DNA of 64,000 nt from Aurantiacibacter zhengii (lineage in GTDB: Bacteria; Pseudomonadota; Alphaproteobacteria; Sphingomonadales; Sphingomonadaceae): positions 1 through 64,000 of the forward strand of contig NZ_QXFL01000009.1 of assembly GCF_003584125.1 (NCBI RefSeq). Direction: 5' to 3'. Below, piece after piece: positions 1 to 9,005 of the stretch (the first letter of the stretch is position 1; every line of letters starts with the position of its first letter). The notes beneath the pieces are model-generated. The model searched no databases and was not told the DNA's origin. It saw only the letters and a program-made list of their open reading frames with translations. The position numbers were made by a program, and so were the translations under genes.

Positions 1-240
1 CTGGGCACGCGCAGGCCAATGGTGCTGCCAGATGGTCCGAACCAGCGGTGGAGCCTCGACTTCGTATCCGACAGCCTGATCTGTGGTCGGCGCTTCCGCA
101 TCCTGTGCGTGGTCGATGACTACACGCGGGAGTGCCTGGCGCTGGTGGCCGATACGTCGCTCTCCGGTGCGCGGGTCGCCCGCGAGCTGAGCAGCCTGAT
201 CGGGCTGCGCGGCAAGCCGTACACAGTGGTCAGCGACAAC
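1..240 (+). pseudogene. IS3-family transposase OrfB, upstream half (interrupted)
   Basis: An open frame from the window edge encodes the first part of an IS3-type DDE integrase core: the motif NQRWSLDFVSD carries the first catalytic Asp, and VVDDYTREC and TVVSDN (second Asp) follow. The frame breaks exactly after SDN at base 240, where family members continue with GTE. That continuation is found in frame at 1900. The gene is therefore split by the IS110-family element between the two halves and is not functional. The 5' part lies outside the window. Confidence 0.85.
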
Positions 241-1899
241 GTCCTAGGTCGGGAAGCAGCTGTGGGACAAGGCCAGCAGGTCTCGTTGCGCCGATCATGA
301 CCGGCGCAAATGTCTTTTTGATCCAGATGGCTTCCATCGTCAAGGAATGCGCTCTCGGCCATAGCAAACACAGGATCCAGCGGCCGCATCGGTCGTGGTC
401 CTAACCGTCCTTAAAATGAGATGCGGATGCCAGATGGAAGGCCCGAACATTATCTACAGGGTCGCAGTTGCGCCCTCACGGCACAGCAGAGAGGGGTCCT
501 TCCATCTGGTGTCCGCCCGTTCGAGGAACGGGCGGTACTCGGTTCCCGTCTTGATGACGGCGTGCGCGACGCGCGCCATCTTGGCGGTGAGTGCAGTCAT
601 TGCCTTGCGGCGGCGATCAGGGTCGCTGGCGTGTCCTTCCATGTATCGACCCAGCTTATCGCGAAAGCTGTTGTCGCGTTGGCGAGCGGCGACTTGTGCG
701 GCCATCCAGAAAGTGCGGCGCAACCGAGCATTACCATATTTGGAAAGCTTGGTCCGACCGCGGAATGTGCCGGACTGGCAGGTGGCCAGATCGAGTCCGC
801 AGAACTTGAGGAACTGGCGATGGTGGGCAAACCGTCGAAGGTCCCCGGCCTCGGCAAGGATGGTCAGCGCGTTGATCGGGCCGATGCCAGGGATCATACG
901 AAGCAGCTGGTAGTCACGGTTCTCGCTGAGCATGGCATGGGCGGTTCGCTCGATCTCGTCGCGTTGGCGGATCAGACTGCGCGCTTGCGCGATGACCATG
1001 CGAAACATGGCAATCGCCACAGAATCCTCATCGACCGGCAGTGCGACGGATGCGCAGGCGGTCTCGTAAATATCGTTGATTAATCGAGCCTTGGAGACCT
1101 TGCGACCGACCAGTGACCACGCCTCGCGCGTGAATGCTTCCTGGCCAAGCGCTGTCATGCTCCCGGGCGTCGGAAACCGCTCGAGCAAGGCAAGAAACCA
1201 ATCAGACCTGCTGTTGCCGGCGAAGCGCTCGATCTCTGGGAAGTAGAGGGGCAGGTAATGGGTCAGGATCCGGTGCCAGGTCTGGGTCTTGGCTTTGGAG
1301 ATGGCCTCGTGTGTCTTCGACATCTCCTGCAGATCGTTAATCCCGGCGGCAAGCGGATCGACGTAGCGCTGGGTGGCGCCAATCCGCAGCATATGCAAGA
1401 TCACCTGCGCGTCCTTGGAGTCGTTCTTGTCCCAGCCATTATGTAGAGCCTCTCGGGTCCGGGCCAGGGCTACGGACGAGATCAGGCGCAGTTCGAAACC
1501 TGCTGTGAGCATGCGGTGCGCCAAGGTGCGGTGATAGTTACCGGTCGCCTCGAAGCCGACCACAATCGGTCTGCCAATATCAGCCAGATCGGACGCAAGG
1601 CGATCGTAATCGGTCTTCGTCGCCATCACTGTCATACGCCGTCGCCGCCCGCCCTCCGGGCGTTCGATGAGGACCTCCTGGCGGTGCTTGGACATATCGA
1701 TGGCTACCAGCACGGCATCGGCGGGTGTAGAACTGAGCTTGGTCATGGTCGGTCTGTCTCCAAAGTGTTGAGTCGACAACTTCACTTTAGAGACCTGATG
1801 ACCGGTCATGACCGCCTTGATGAAGCCTGCGGGCGCTACGCGCCCTTGTCTCCATCAAGGCGAGCGCTGCCTTCGAGAGGCAGCTTCCCAATGTGCTAC
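241..1899. mobile_element. IS110-family insertion sequence inserted in an IS3 transposase gene
   Basis: The boundaries come from the host gene: removing 241-1899 rejoins the IS3 frame precisely as SDN|GTELTSS. The insert is about 1.66 kb and holds one transposase gene on the minus strand. No long terminal inverted repeats are seen, as is usual for IS110. The two bases 'ac' occur on both sides of the junction, so at most a 2-bp duplication exists. Confidence 0.8.
454..1746 (-). CDS. IS110-family transposase
   Basis: A 430-residue DEDD transposase that mobilises the surrounding element. The N-terminal RuvC-like part shows VAIDMSK (first Asp), GFEATGNYH (Glu near residue 60) and NDSKDAQ (Asp pair near residue 105). 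The C-terminal half has the Transposase_20 helix-hairpin-helix motif [11 protein letters not shown] near residue 300. The start is the ATG opening MTKLSS, with GGAG about 10 bases upstream; a longer reading to 1809 has no family support. Length and both domains are complete, so it may be active. It lies antisense to the interrupted IS3 gene. Confidence 0.9.
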   Translation of the reverse strand: MTKLSSTPADAVLVAIDMSKHRQEVLIERPEGGRRRRMTVMATKTDYDRLASDLADIGRPIVVGFEATGNYHRTLAHRMLTAGFELRLISSVALARTREALHNGWDKNDSKDAQVILHMLRIGATQRYVDPLAAGINDLQEMSKTHEAISKAKTQTWHRILTHYLPLYFPEIERFAGNSRSDWFLALLERFPTPGSMTALGQEAFTREAWSLVGRKVSKARLINDIYETACASVALPVDEDSVAIAMFRMVIAQARSLIRQRDEIERTAHAMLSENRDYQLLRMIPGIGPINALTILAEAGDLRRFAHHRQFLKFCGLDLATCQSGTFRGRTKLSKYGNARLRRTFWMAAQVAARQRDNSFRDKLGRYMEGHASDPDRRRKAMTALTAKMARVAHAVIKTGTEYRPFLERADTRWKDPSLLCREGATATL

Positions 1900-2241
1900 G
1901 GGACGGAACTGACCTCTTCGGCCATCCTGCGCTGGTCGCAGGAGCGCCGGGTCGAGTGGCATTACATCGCGCCGGGCAAGCCGATGCAGAACGGCTTCGT
2001 GGAGAGCTTCAACGGCCGTCTGCGCGACGAATGCCTCAACGAGACGCTGTTCACCTCGCTGGCCCACGCCCGGTTCGTGCTGGCCGCCTGGCGGCACGAC
2101 TACAACACGGTCAGGCCACACTCGAAACTGGGCGGGAAGACCCCCGCCGAGATCGCCGGCCAACGTGTCTGGGGGCATGCCCCCAGACACGTTGGCATCC
2201 CATCAAACAACCATCATAAAGGAGCGAGACTCTACCTCTGA
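1900..2241 (+). pseudogene. IS3-family transposase OrfB, downstream half
   Basis: This continues the frame broken at 240: GTELTSS, then [19 protein letters not shown], whose Glu completes the DDE triad, then the typical tail with [17 protein letters not shown]. It stops with TGA at 2239-2241. The IS3 right end probably lies near 2265 (sequence ggggagcacgtca). The last part of the frame contains a 38-bp perfect palindrome (separate entry). It is non-functional because the IS110-family element separates it from its first half. Confidence 0.85.
2159..2196. repeat. 38-bp perfect palindrome inside IS3 transposase tail
   Basis: Every base from 2159 to 2196 pairs with its mirror position around the centre between 2177 and 2178 (half-site gccaacgtgtctgggggca). 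As RNA it could form a 17-18 bp hairpin. It is translated in frame as part of the transposase C-terminus, 45 bases before the stop. Confidence 0.9.
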
Positions 2242-2271
2242 CTGGTAACAATCAGGGGAGCACGTCACGTT

Positions 2272-3268
2272 GATCTCAGCCTTTCGACGCTCGCCGATCA
2301 GATCGGGACATGCGTTGCGGCAATGCAGCCGCTCATCCAGCTGATCGAAGCGCATGTGCTTGGCGGCCGAGCGCCTCCATATCGACGATACCACCGTTCC
2401 GGTGCTGGCGAAGACCAGGACCATTACCGGACGATTGTGGACCTATGTCCGTGATGATCGGCCCTTTGCAGGACCTGCACCGCTAGCCGCTTTCTTTCGC
2501 TATTCGCGCGATCGCAGCAGCATCCATCCGTGCACCCATCTCGATGGCTATTCCGGGACCTTCCAGGCCGATGACTATGGCGGATACAATGGCCTGATGA
2601 AGGCCGAGCGCACACCCGAGCCGCTGACGCGTGCCCTATGCTGGTCGCATGGGCGAAGACCCTTCTTCCAGCTGTGCGATATCGCGGGGCTCGCGCGCAA
2701 GGCAAAGCCTGCCCTGAGCGTGTCGAACGGGGGCAGGCCGATTGTGATCTCTCCGCTCGCACGCGAAGGCCTTGCGAAGATCGATGCAATCTTCAAGGCC
2801 GAGGCCGCAATCAATGGACGCAGCGCCGAGGAGCGTCTCGCCGTGCGGCAGGACAAGATCCGCCCGCTGGTCGAGGAGCTCGAAGCGTGGATGCACGCCA
2901 CCCGCGCCGAGCTCTCCCGCCACGATCCCGTCGCCAAAGCGATCGCCTACATGCTCAAGGGATGGCCCGACTTCACCCGCTTCCTCGATGATGGCCGGAT
3001 CTGCCTGACCAATAACGCCGCCGAACGCGCGCTGCGCGGTATAGCTCTTGGTCGCAAGGCATGGCTTTTCGCCGGTTCCGATCGCGGCGGCGAGCGCGCC
3101 GCTGCCATGTATTCGCTGCTCGTCACCGCCAAGCTCAACGATGTCGATCCGCACGCCTGGCTCGCCGACGTCCTTGCCCGGATCGCCAGCATCCCGCAGA
3201 ACAAGCTCCACGAACTGCTTCCCTGGAACTGGCGCGAGCAGCAACAGGCCTTGCTCGAAGCCGCATGA
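2272..3268 (+). pseudogene. tnpC: IS66-family transposase TnpC, truncated and frameshifted
   Basis: The C-terminal two thirds of an IS66 transposase. The first stretch (2272-2361) reads DLSLSTLADQIG...LIEAHVL in one frame; an extra G near 2362 then shifts to the frame carrying AAERLHIDDTTVPVL, which continues to the stop at 3268. Conserved blocks are DDTTVPVL, QADDYGGYNGL, TNNAAERALRGIALGRK and LLPWNW. Against the usual family sequence there is an extra in-frame piece (PALSVSNGG) that coincides with a stem-loop at 2707-2738. Loss of the N-terminus plus the frameshift make it inactive. Its stop overlaps the start of the next gene (ATGA). Confidence 0.85.
2707..2738. repeat. REP-like stem-loop inserted in frame in tnpC
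   Basis: Arms gcctgccc (2707-2714) and gggcaggc (2731-2738) enclose a loop containing tgagcgtgtcgaac, which resembles the CTGAGC...TCGAA core of short palindromic repeats frequent in sphingomonad genomes. It adds about a dozen residues to TnpC that relatives lack. The repeat identity is an inference from memory of such elements. Confidence 0.5.
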
Positions 3269-3864
3269 GCGCCATCGTTCGCCTCAAGATCGTCCTCAAG
3301 GATGTCGAGCCCAAGGTGATACGCCGGATCGAGGTGCCGCTCGCGATCAAGCTCGACCGGCTGCACGACGTTCTCCAGGCCGTCATGGGTTGGGGTGACT
3401 ATCATCTCTACGGGTTCCGTTTTCGCGGCGATGTCGGGTTCGGCATCCCCGATCCCGACTGGCCCGACGACATGCTCGATGCGCGTAAGGCAAGTCTGCG
3501 CAGCGTCCTTGAAGATACCGACGGCAAGACCTTTCACCACTACTATGACTTCGGCGATTTCTGGGATCACGTCATCACGATCGAAAGAATCGAGCCCGCC
3601 ATCCGCGGCCTGACCTATCCAATCCTGCTCCAGGCTCAGGGTCGCTGCCCGCCCGAAGACGTCGGTGGGTCGATCGGATATTCAGAGTTCCTCGAAATAC
3701 TCGCCGATCCCACCCACGCGGAATACGAGGAAACACTCACCTGGGCCGGCGGACATTTCGATCCCAACGATATCGATACTAACGCTATCGACGAAGCACT
3801 CCTGAACCTCGCCAACCAATGGGCACCCAAGCGTCGGACGAAGTTAGCACACGCAAACGACTAA
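3265..3864 (+). CDS. PRiA4b ORF-3-like protein (IS66-associated)
   Basis: A 199-residue protein of the plasmid pRiA4b ORF-3-like family, often found downstream of IS66 tnpC genes. Family features visible are the N-terminal LKIVLKDVEPKVIRRIEVP, the central HLYGFRF, YYDFGDFWDH near residue 95 and the GGxxGY-type segment VGGSIGYSEFL. The start ATG overlaps the tnpC stop by four bases, so it was probably translated by coupling to the transposase. The gene is intact although the transposase is broken. The function of the family is unknown. Confidence 0.85.
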   Translation: MSAIVRLKIVLKDVEPKVIRRIEVPLAIKLDRLHDVLQAVMGWGDYHLYGFRFRGDVGFGIPDPDWPDDMLDARKASLRSVLEDTDGKTFHHYYDFGDFWDHVITIERIEPAIRGLTYPILLQAQGRCPPEDVGGSIGYSEFLEILADPTHAEYEETLTWAGGHFDPNDIDTNAIDEALLNLANQWAPKRRTKLAHAND

Positions 3865-3892
3865 CTTACCGTGGTCCTCAGCGGAGGGTTAC

Positions 3893-4223
3893 CTTGATGG
3901 TGTAACGGCACGGACCGTCGCTTCACAGCCTGTGAGGAACGATGGCCTTCGAGGCCGCTCATCTTAGAAGGCACTGAACCGCGCGGATTCGCATCATGGC
4001 CAGAAGCAAGTTTGCTTCGATCGATAGGCCGGATAGATTCACGCATCCAATGCCGCAGCACGATCAAAAATCCACCTTGCGCGGGAGGCGTCCATAGATT
4101 CGTTCCTTCGTCACTACGACGAGACCCAAACCCCCCTTAAATCACAACCTCAAACCTGTGCCATGGGTGCTGACGGGGGACAGATCTAGGGCACCTTCTC
4201 TGGCCGGGCACAGCCATTTGCGT
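3893..4223. other. Intergenic stretch between IS66 end and catabolic cluster
   Basis: No reading frame here has recognisable protein similarity or a convincing start. It contains the downstream side of the convergent ferredoxin reductase gene. No clear terminator with a T-run was found. Confidence 0.5.
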
Positions 4224-5456
4224 TCATCGAGCCGGTTTGAGCAGCTCGCGAAGAGAAAAATCTGGATCACCAAGTTGATCTGCCGAGGCGTGGTGTCGGC
4301 GTTCGACCAGGCGTTTACCGATGCTCATCTCGGCCGGACGGTTGACCGTCAACGCTCCTACGATGACGTCATCGAAGCGGAAGAAAGCGGCGAAGGCGTT
4401 GCTTTCGATTTGACCTCGCACGGTTACTTCCGCATCGACCGGAATGTGACCGCAAAACTGGATGTTGAGATCGAACTGGTCGCTCCAGAACCATGCGGGG
4501 CGGCAATAATCACTTTCGTGACCAAGCATCGCCAAGGCGGCCGCATCCGCCTGTTCTGCCGCGTTCTGGTAGGTTTCGTGACGAATTCGGCCGCCAAAGA
4601 AACTTTCTTGCTGAGCCACATCACCCGCCGCGAAGACGTTCGGGTGACTGGTACGGCACTCACGGTTAACGACGATACCATTATCGGTTGCAATCCCCGC
4701 CCCTTTTGCCAAGCCAACTTCCGGAGCGATGCCCACGCCGACCACCACACCATCGCAAGCCACAAGCGATCCATCGTCTAGCTCGACCTCACTCACCCGG
4801 CCGTCAACCACCCTCATTCCACTCACACCTCGGCCAAATCGGGTGTCGACACCGCGATTGCGATGTTCCTCGCCCAACCATTGGCTGAATTGCGGCCCAA
4901 GGGATCGAATCATCGGTCCCGCCAAGGGCTCGATGGCAGTCACCTTGCAACCGAGCTTTGTTGCGCTCGCCGCCACCTCCGCCCCGATTACACCCATTCC
5001 GACGACCACTATTCGCGCTCCGTCCACCAAATCAGCCGCCATGCGGACTGCGTCATCGCGCGTGCGGAGATAATGTACATTTGCAGCATCAGCTCCCCGG
5101 ATGTTCAGCTTGCGAGCTGAACCACCTGTGGCCAGCAAGATCCGATCAGCCGGGATCAGCCTGCCATCCGACAAGCTGACCTCGCCGGAAGCCAGGTCAA
5201 GCGCTTCGGCGCGCATTCCCAGATGCAGATCAATCTTGTTGTCAGCGTACCATGAGTCATCTTGCAGAAAAAAATTGTCTGCTGTGTTCGAAGGATCCCA
5301 AAGCATCTCCTTTGATAATGGGGGCCTTTCGTAGGGCCTCCACGGTTCTTCACCAATCAATACGATCTGGCCATCGAACCCAGACTGCCGTAACGCCTCC
5401 ACGGCACGGCCTCCGGCGAGATTTGCTCCGATGACAGCAATCGAGCGGATACCCAT
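4224..5456 (-). CDS. Ferredoxin-NAD(+) reductase of an aromatic oxygenase system
   Basis: A 410-residue flavoprotein of the BphA4/PhnA4 type that passes electrons from NAD(P)H via FAD to a [2Fe-2S] ferredoxin. Visible are the N-terminal FAD dinucleotide fold (IGANLAGGRA), the substrate-side PYERPPLSKE, a second dinucleotide fold for NAD(H) (VVGMGVIGAEVA, near residue 155) and the FAD-binding NVFAAGDVA near residue 275, followed by the reductase C-terminal domain. It is the last leftward gene of the catabolic cluster, 295 bases beyond the ferredoxin gene, and most likely supplies the Rieske oxygenase at 17007-18869. The exact natural ferredoxin partner is not proven. Confidence 0.9.
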   Translation of the reverse strand: MGIRSIAVIGANLAGGRAVEALRQSGFDGQIVLIGEEPWRPYERPPLSKEMLWDPSNTADNFFLQDDSWYADNKIDLHLGMRAEALDLASGEVSLSDGRLIPADRILLATGGSARKLNIRGADAANVHYLRTRDDAVRMAADLVDGARIVVVGMGVIGAEVAASATKLGCKVTAIEPLAGPMIRSLGPQFSQWLGEEHRNRGVDTRFGRGVSGMRVVDGRVSEVELDDGSLVACDGVVVGVGIAPEVGLAKGAGIATDNGIVVNRECRTSHPNVFAAGDVAQQESFFGGRIRHETYQNAAEQADAAALAMLGHESDYCRPAWFWSDQFDLNIQFCGHIPVDAEVTVRGQIESNAFAAFFRFDDVIVGALTVNRPAEMSIGKRLVERRHHASADQLGDPDFSLRELLKPAR

Positions 5457-5751
5457 TTTCTATCCTTCCTTGGAGCAAATTGATTGCTCTTGCCTCTTAA
5501 GTGTTTGTGCGACGACCACTTTGCTCGGTCGCCATCAGTATTTATGAGCGCTGTGCAAGAGCTGAAAAAGGCTAATGAGGATCCAAGCATGTTTCCTGAA
5601 AAACATCTCCGGATCCACTTGCCGCCTGCGATCCCGTATCCGAACTGATTTCGTAAAGCCCGGTCAGTGAGCATTTATCCGCAGTCTTGCAGCATCGGTT
5701 GATCCATCAGTTGCCGACGCTCTCCGAATACACATCCGAAACAACACGTTT
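5457..5751. other. 295-bp gap between ferredoxin and reductase genes
   Basis: No supported gene. It interrupts an operon that is otherwise very tightly packed, so it may be the scar of a deleted gene or carry a separate promoter for the reductase; neither is demonstrated by a clear motif. Confidence 0.4.
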
Positions 5752-6039
5752 TCAATTCTGCTCGACTTCGAGCTTCAGGTCTTCCAACGGATAGAGCCTG
5801 CAAGCTAGCACAAAACCTTTGGCCTGGTCCTCGGGAGATATTTTCGAGACACTCATCTTGCCCGTCTTGTATTCGCCTTCGACCACCCGAACGCGACAGA
5901 ACCCACATCCTCCTCCGCGGCAACCCACGCCGATATCGGATAACCCTCTGCGTTCCATTGCGAACAGTACGCGTTCCTCTTCGGAGCACGCGAACTGGCT
6001 GCCGCCGACGATCTCTATTTGATAAAGCTTAGCGCTCAT
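5752..6039 (-). CDS. Plant-type [2Fe-2S] ferredoxin (XylT-like)
   Basis: A 95-residue ferredoxin. Cluster ligands are visible in GCRGGGCGFC (three Cys) and in the later FVLACRLYP (fourth Cys). Members of this family in meta-cleavage operons (XylT, NahT, DmpQ) re-reduce the oxidised active-site iron of catechol 2,3-dioxygenase. It could also, or instead, be the electron carrier between the reductase at 4224-5456 and the Rieske oxygenase. Its ATG overlaps the stop of the tautomerase gene (ATGA), giving translational coupling. Confidence 0.88.
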   Translation of the reverse strand: MSAKLYQIEIVGGSQFACSEEERVLFAMERRGLSDIGVGCRGGGCGFCRVRVVEGEYKTGKMSVSKISPEDQAKGFVLACRLYPLEDLKLEVEQN

Positions 6040-6242
6040 TTCTTCATATTTTCGGCCGCTTTGGCCGCCACGCTCTGCCCACCGACTGCGAAATGCGCGG
6101 GCGGCATCTCCCGCAGAATGATGCGAACTGATTCGCGCGGAGCGCCGAGCGACTGGATGGCTGCTTCGGTCAGGGCCTTTATCAAGCGTTCCTTGGCTTC
6201 AGGCGGACGTCCTTCGAGCAGATTGACTTCAATTATCGGCAT
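6036..6242 (-). CDS. 4-oxalocrotonate tautomerase
   Basis: A 68-residue tautomerase that interconverts 2-hydroxymuconate and 2-oxohex-3-enedioate in the dehydrogenase branch of catechol meta-cleavage. The start at 6242 is chosen because it gives MPIIEVNLL: after Met removal Pro-1 is the catalytic base. The conserved Arg in the SVRIILREMP segment is present. It lies two bases after the decarboxylase gene and overlaps the ferredoxin gene. Confidence 0.92.
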   Translation of the reverse strand: MPIIEVNLLEGRPPEAKERLIKALTEAAIQSLGAPRESVRIILREMPPAHFAVGGQSVAAKAAENMKK

Positions 6243-6243
6243 A

Positions 6244-7014
6244 TCACGCTTCCACTTGGAACATGACCGCGCCAAGATTTTGCACTGTGCTTCGCACAGT
6301 CTGGCCTGGTGCCAGGTTAGGCGCAGCGGTAATTCCTCCGGCCATCACCAGATCGCCGGCTTCAATTCGTTCGCCTGCTTCAGCGACCAGCCGCGCCGCC
6401 GCGACTAACGAACGTACTGGATTCCCCAGGATCGCTGCGCTTGAACCCACTTCGACCACTTTGCCATCAATCTCGAGAATGACGCCGAGGTTCGAAAAAT
6501 CGATTCGAGGATCGCCCCATGAGCCGATGACCAGGCCCGACGAAGAGGTATTATCGGCGATCACATCCTCCAACGTAAATTTGAAGTTCTCGTACCGGCT
6601 GTCGATAATCTCCATTGCCGGAGCAATCGCTTCAACCGCTGCCATTGCTGCTGCTGGCGTCACATCACCGGCCAGAGGTGCCTTCATCAGAAAGGCAATC
6701 TCCGGTTCGACGCGGGGATGGACAAAGCGCTTGCGCGACAGTGCTGAGCCTTCCTCTACAAGCATGGCATCGGTCAAGCGCCCCCAGGCGACCTCTTCAA
6801 CCCCGACTTGCTGCATCTTGGCCCGACTGGTCAGCCCCATTTTTACACCAATGCGTTTCTCTCCGCGCGACAAACGGCGATCTACAGATAATTTCTGGAC
6901 CTGATATGCTTCGGCTACGGTGAAAGCGTGGTCTTGAGGCTTTACCTGTGCAGTCGCCTTCGCCTTTCGTGCAGCTGTGTCGAGCGTTTCGGCGTAGCGT
7001 AAGAGCCTATCCAT
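6244..7014 (-). CDS. 4-oxalocrotonate decarboxylase (2-oxo-3-hexenedioate decarboxylase)
   Basis: A 256-residue member of the hydratase/decarboxylase family (XylI, DmpH, NahK), which converts 2-oxohex-3-enedioate to 2-hydroxypenta-2,4-dienoate and CO2 with a divalent metal. The metal-site motif HPRVEPEIAFLM near residue 100 and the downstream DSRYENFKF are present. It is placed as decarboxylase and not hydratase because it sits next to the tautomerase gene and a second family member at 9006-9818 is closer to the hydratases. Assignment between the two paralogues rests on context. Confidence 0.85.
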   Translation of the reverse strand: MDRLLRYAETLDTAARKAKATAQVKPQDHAFTVAEAYQVQKLSVDRRLSRGEKRIGVKMGLTSRAKMQQVGVEEVAWGRLTDAMLVEEGSALSRKRFVHPRVEPEIAFLMKAPLAGDVTPAAAMAAVEAIAPAMEIIDSRYENFKFTLEDVIADNTSSSGLVIGSWGDPRIDFSNLGVILEIDGKVVEVGSSAAILGNPVRSLVAAARLVAEAGERIEAGDLVMAGGITAAPNLAPGQTVRSTVQNLGAVMFQVEA

Positions 7015-7015
7015 T

Positions 7016-8047
7016 TCAGCTAGCCTTCGCCTTGATCAAATCAAGCGCAACATCGGTGATCATATCCTCCTGGCCACCAACCATGCGACGGTTGCCAAGT
7101 TCGACGAGGATCTCGCGAGTATCGATTCCATATTGCTCTGAGGCCTTCTCCGCGTGGCGCAGAAAACTGGAATAGACACCAGCATAGCCAAGGCTAAGCG
7201 TTTCCCGATCAACTCGAACCGGTCGATCCTGCAGGGGTCGGATCAGGTCGTCCGCAGCGTCCATCAATGCCATTACATCGCATCCATGCTTCCAACCCTT
7301 GCGGTTCGCGGCCGCGATGAAAACTTCGAGTGGCGCATTCCCTGCTCCCGCCCCCATTCCGGCAAGACTCGCATCGATCCGCACCGCCCCCGCCTGAGCC
7401 GCGACGATCGAATTCGCCACGCCGAGCGAAAGGTTATGATGCGCGTGAATACCGCGTTCGGTTTCGGGCTTGAGTACCCGCTCATAAGCCTGAAGCCGCT
7501 CCGAAACGCCATCCATATCAAGCGCGCCACCACTATCCGTGACATAGACACATTGCGCGCCATAACTTTCCATCAGTTGCGCTTGTTGGGCCAATGCCTC
7601 TGCATCGATCATATGGCTCATCATCAGAAAGCCAGAGACATCCATGCCCAAATCGCGGGCAATACCAATGTGCTGTTTGGAAACGTCAGCCTCGGTACAA
7701 TGCGTCGCAACACGCACCGAGCGAACCCCCATCGAATAGGCCTGTTTGAGTTCCTCGACCGTGCCGATACCAGGAACAAGAAGCGTTGTCAGGACAGCGT
7801 TTTGGATAACCTCGGCTGCCGCCTCTATCCAGTCCCAGTCGGTATGTGCACCGAAGCCATAATTGAAGGTCGATCCGTTCAGGCCATCGCCGTGCGATAC
7901 CTCGATCGCATCGACTCCCGCATCATCCAGCGCTTTGGCAATCGTCCGAACGCTGTCCGTTCCATACATGTGAAGGATGGCGTGCATCCCGTCGCGTAAG
8001 GTCACATCTTGAATGTAAAGGCGGTCGGATTCGGGGTTGAACGTCAT
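7016..8047 (-). CDS. 4-hydroxy-2-oxovalerate aldolase
   Basis: A 343-residue class II aldolase (XylK, DmpG, BphI, NahM) that splits 4-hydroxy-2-oxovalerate into pyruvate and acetaldehyde and channels acetaldehyde to its dehydrogenase partner. The active-site motif VTLRDGMHA (Arg-Asp, metal ligand) is near residue 15, the metal-binding HAHHN near residue 200, and the communication domain follows. The start overlaps the stop of the acylating dehydrogenase gene by four bases (ATGA), fitting the two-protein complex. Confidence 0.95.
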   Translation of the reverse strand: MTFNPESDRLYIQDVTLRDGMHAILHMYGTDSVRTIAKALDDAGVDAIEVSHGDGLNGSTFNYGFGAHTDWDWIEAAAEVIQNAVLTTLLVPGIGTVEELKQAYSMGVRSVRVATHCTEADVSKQHIGIARDLGMDVSGFLMMSHMIDAEALAQQAQLMESYGAQCVYVTDSGGALDMDGVSERLQAYERVLKPETERGIHAHHNLSLGVANSIVAAQAGAVRIDASLAGMGAGAGNAPLEVFIAAANRKGWKHGCDVMALMDAADDLIRPLQDRPVRVDRETLSLGYAGVYSSFLRHAEKASEQYGIDTREILVELGNRRMVGGQEDMITDVALDLIKAKAS

Positions 8048-8982
8048 GCTGCACTCTTTTCCATGTGTGTTTTGGCCAGACTTTCTCCCGCGGCCTTTGC
8101 AGCCGCTGTCATGATGTCGAGGTTGCCCGAATAGTTAGGGAGGTAGTCCCCTGCTCCCTCGACTTCGAGAAACACGCTGGTCTTGAGACCTTCGAATTCA
8201 CCGTAACCCGGAATCTTGAGCGGTCGGTTCGAGCCGAAACGTTCAAACTGGACGTCCTGTTTGAGTCGGTACCCCGGCACATATGACTGAACCCTGGCAA
8301 TCATCGCATGAACAGAATCGCGGACCTTGCCCTCATCGACCATCTCGGACAGCGTGAATATGGTATCGCGCATAATCATCGGCGGTTCGGCGGGATTGAG
8401 TATGATCACCGCTCTGCCTTTGCCCGCGCCACCTACCGTTTCGATCGCTCTGGCGGTTGTGCGAGTGAATTCGTCAATATTTGCGCGAGTTCCCGGCCCA
8501 GCAGAACGCGAAGAAACCGACGCCACGATTTCGGCATAGTGCACCGTCGCGACCTGGGATACCGCCGCCACGATCGGGATCGTTGCTTGGCCGCCGCAGG
8601 TCACCATGTTGATGTTTCGCACTGAAGGGTCGATTGCCGGGTTGACCGGAGGGATGGTGGCTGGTCCAATTGCCGCCGGCGTAAGATCAACCATTAGCTT
8701 TCCTTCGCGAGCGAAAGCTTCATCGTGCGCCTTGTGCGCATAGGCTGAAGTAGCATCGAAGGCGATGCCGATTTCCGCATATTCCGGCATACGCATCAGG
8801 CCCTCGATCCCCTCATGCGTGGTCTTAACGCCTCGCTCTTGTGCCATAGCCAGACCTTCAGATGCCGCATCGATGCCTACCACCGCAGACAATTCCAGTG
8901 TGTCTGAACCCTTGAGCAGCTTGATCATAAGATCAGTTCCGATATTTCCAGACCCGATAATCGCGCATTTCATTTTGGTCAT
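8044..8982 (-). CDS. Acetaldehyde dehydrogenase (acylating)
   Basis: A 312-residue enzyme (XylQ, DmpF, BphJ, NahO) that oxidises acetaldehyde with NAD+ and CoA to acetyl-CoA. It shows the N-terminal Rossmann motif [12 protein letters not shown] and the catalytic Cys in [12 protein letters not shown] near residue 130. The ATG opening MTKMKCAII is preferred, with GGAG nine bases upstream, over a GTG five codons earlier. It forms the last step of the pathway with the aldolase encoded by the overlapping next gene. Confidence 0.94.
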   Translation of the reverse strand: MTKMKCAIIGSGNIGTDLMIKLLKGSDTLELSAVVGIDAASEGLAMAQERGVKTTHEGIEGLMRMPEYAEIGIAFDATSAYAHKAHDEAFAREGKLMVDLTPAAIGPATIPPVNPAIDPSVRNINMVTCGGQATIPIVAAVSQVATVHYAEIVASVSSRSAGPGTRANIDEFTRTTARAIETVGGAGKGRAVIILNPAEPPMIMRDTIFTLSEMVDEGKVRDSVHAMIARVQSYVPGYRLKQDVQFERFGSNRPLKIPGYGEFEGLKTSVFLEVEGAGDYLPNYSGNLDIMTAAAKAAGESLAKTHMEKSAA

Positions 8983-9005
8983 GTGACCAGTCTCCACTTC
9001 ATGTT

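Larger units (their letters stand above)
2268..3892 (+). mobile_element. IS66-family element, 5'-truncated
   Basis: It contains a damaged tnpC and an intact PRiA4b ORF-3-like gene. The right end is placed at 3892, where gcggagggttac gives the inverted form of the GTAA-type terminus seen in IS66 elements. The left side is cut: the sequence enters tnpC in mid-gene immediately after the IS3 end, so tnpA, tnpB and the left terminus are missing. The left limit is approximate. Confidence 0.65.

Noticed and set aside
421..1083. 220-codon plus-strand open frame inside the IS110-family element
   Set aside because: Antisense to the transposase gene, no domain, no ribosome site.
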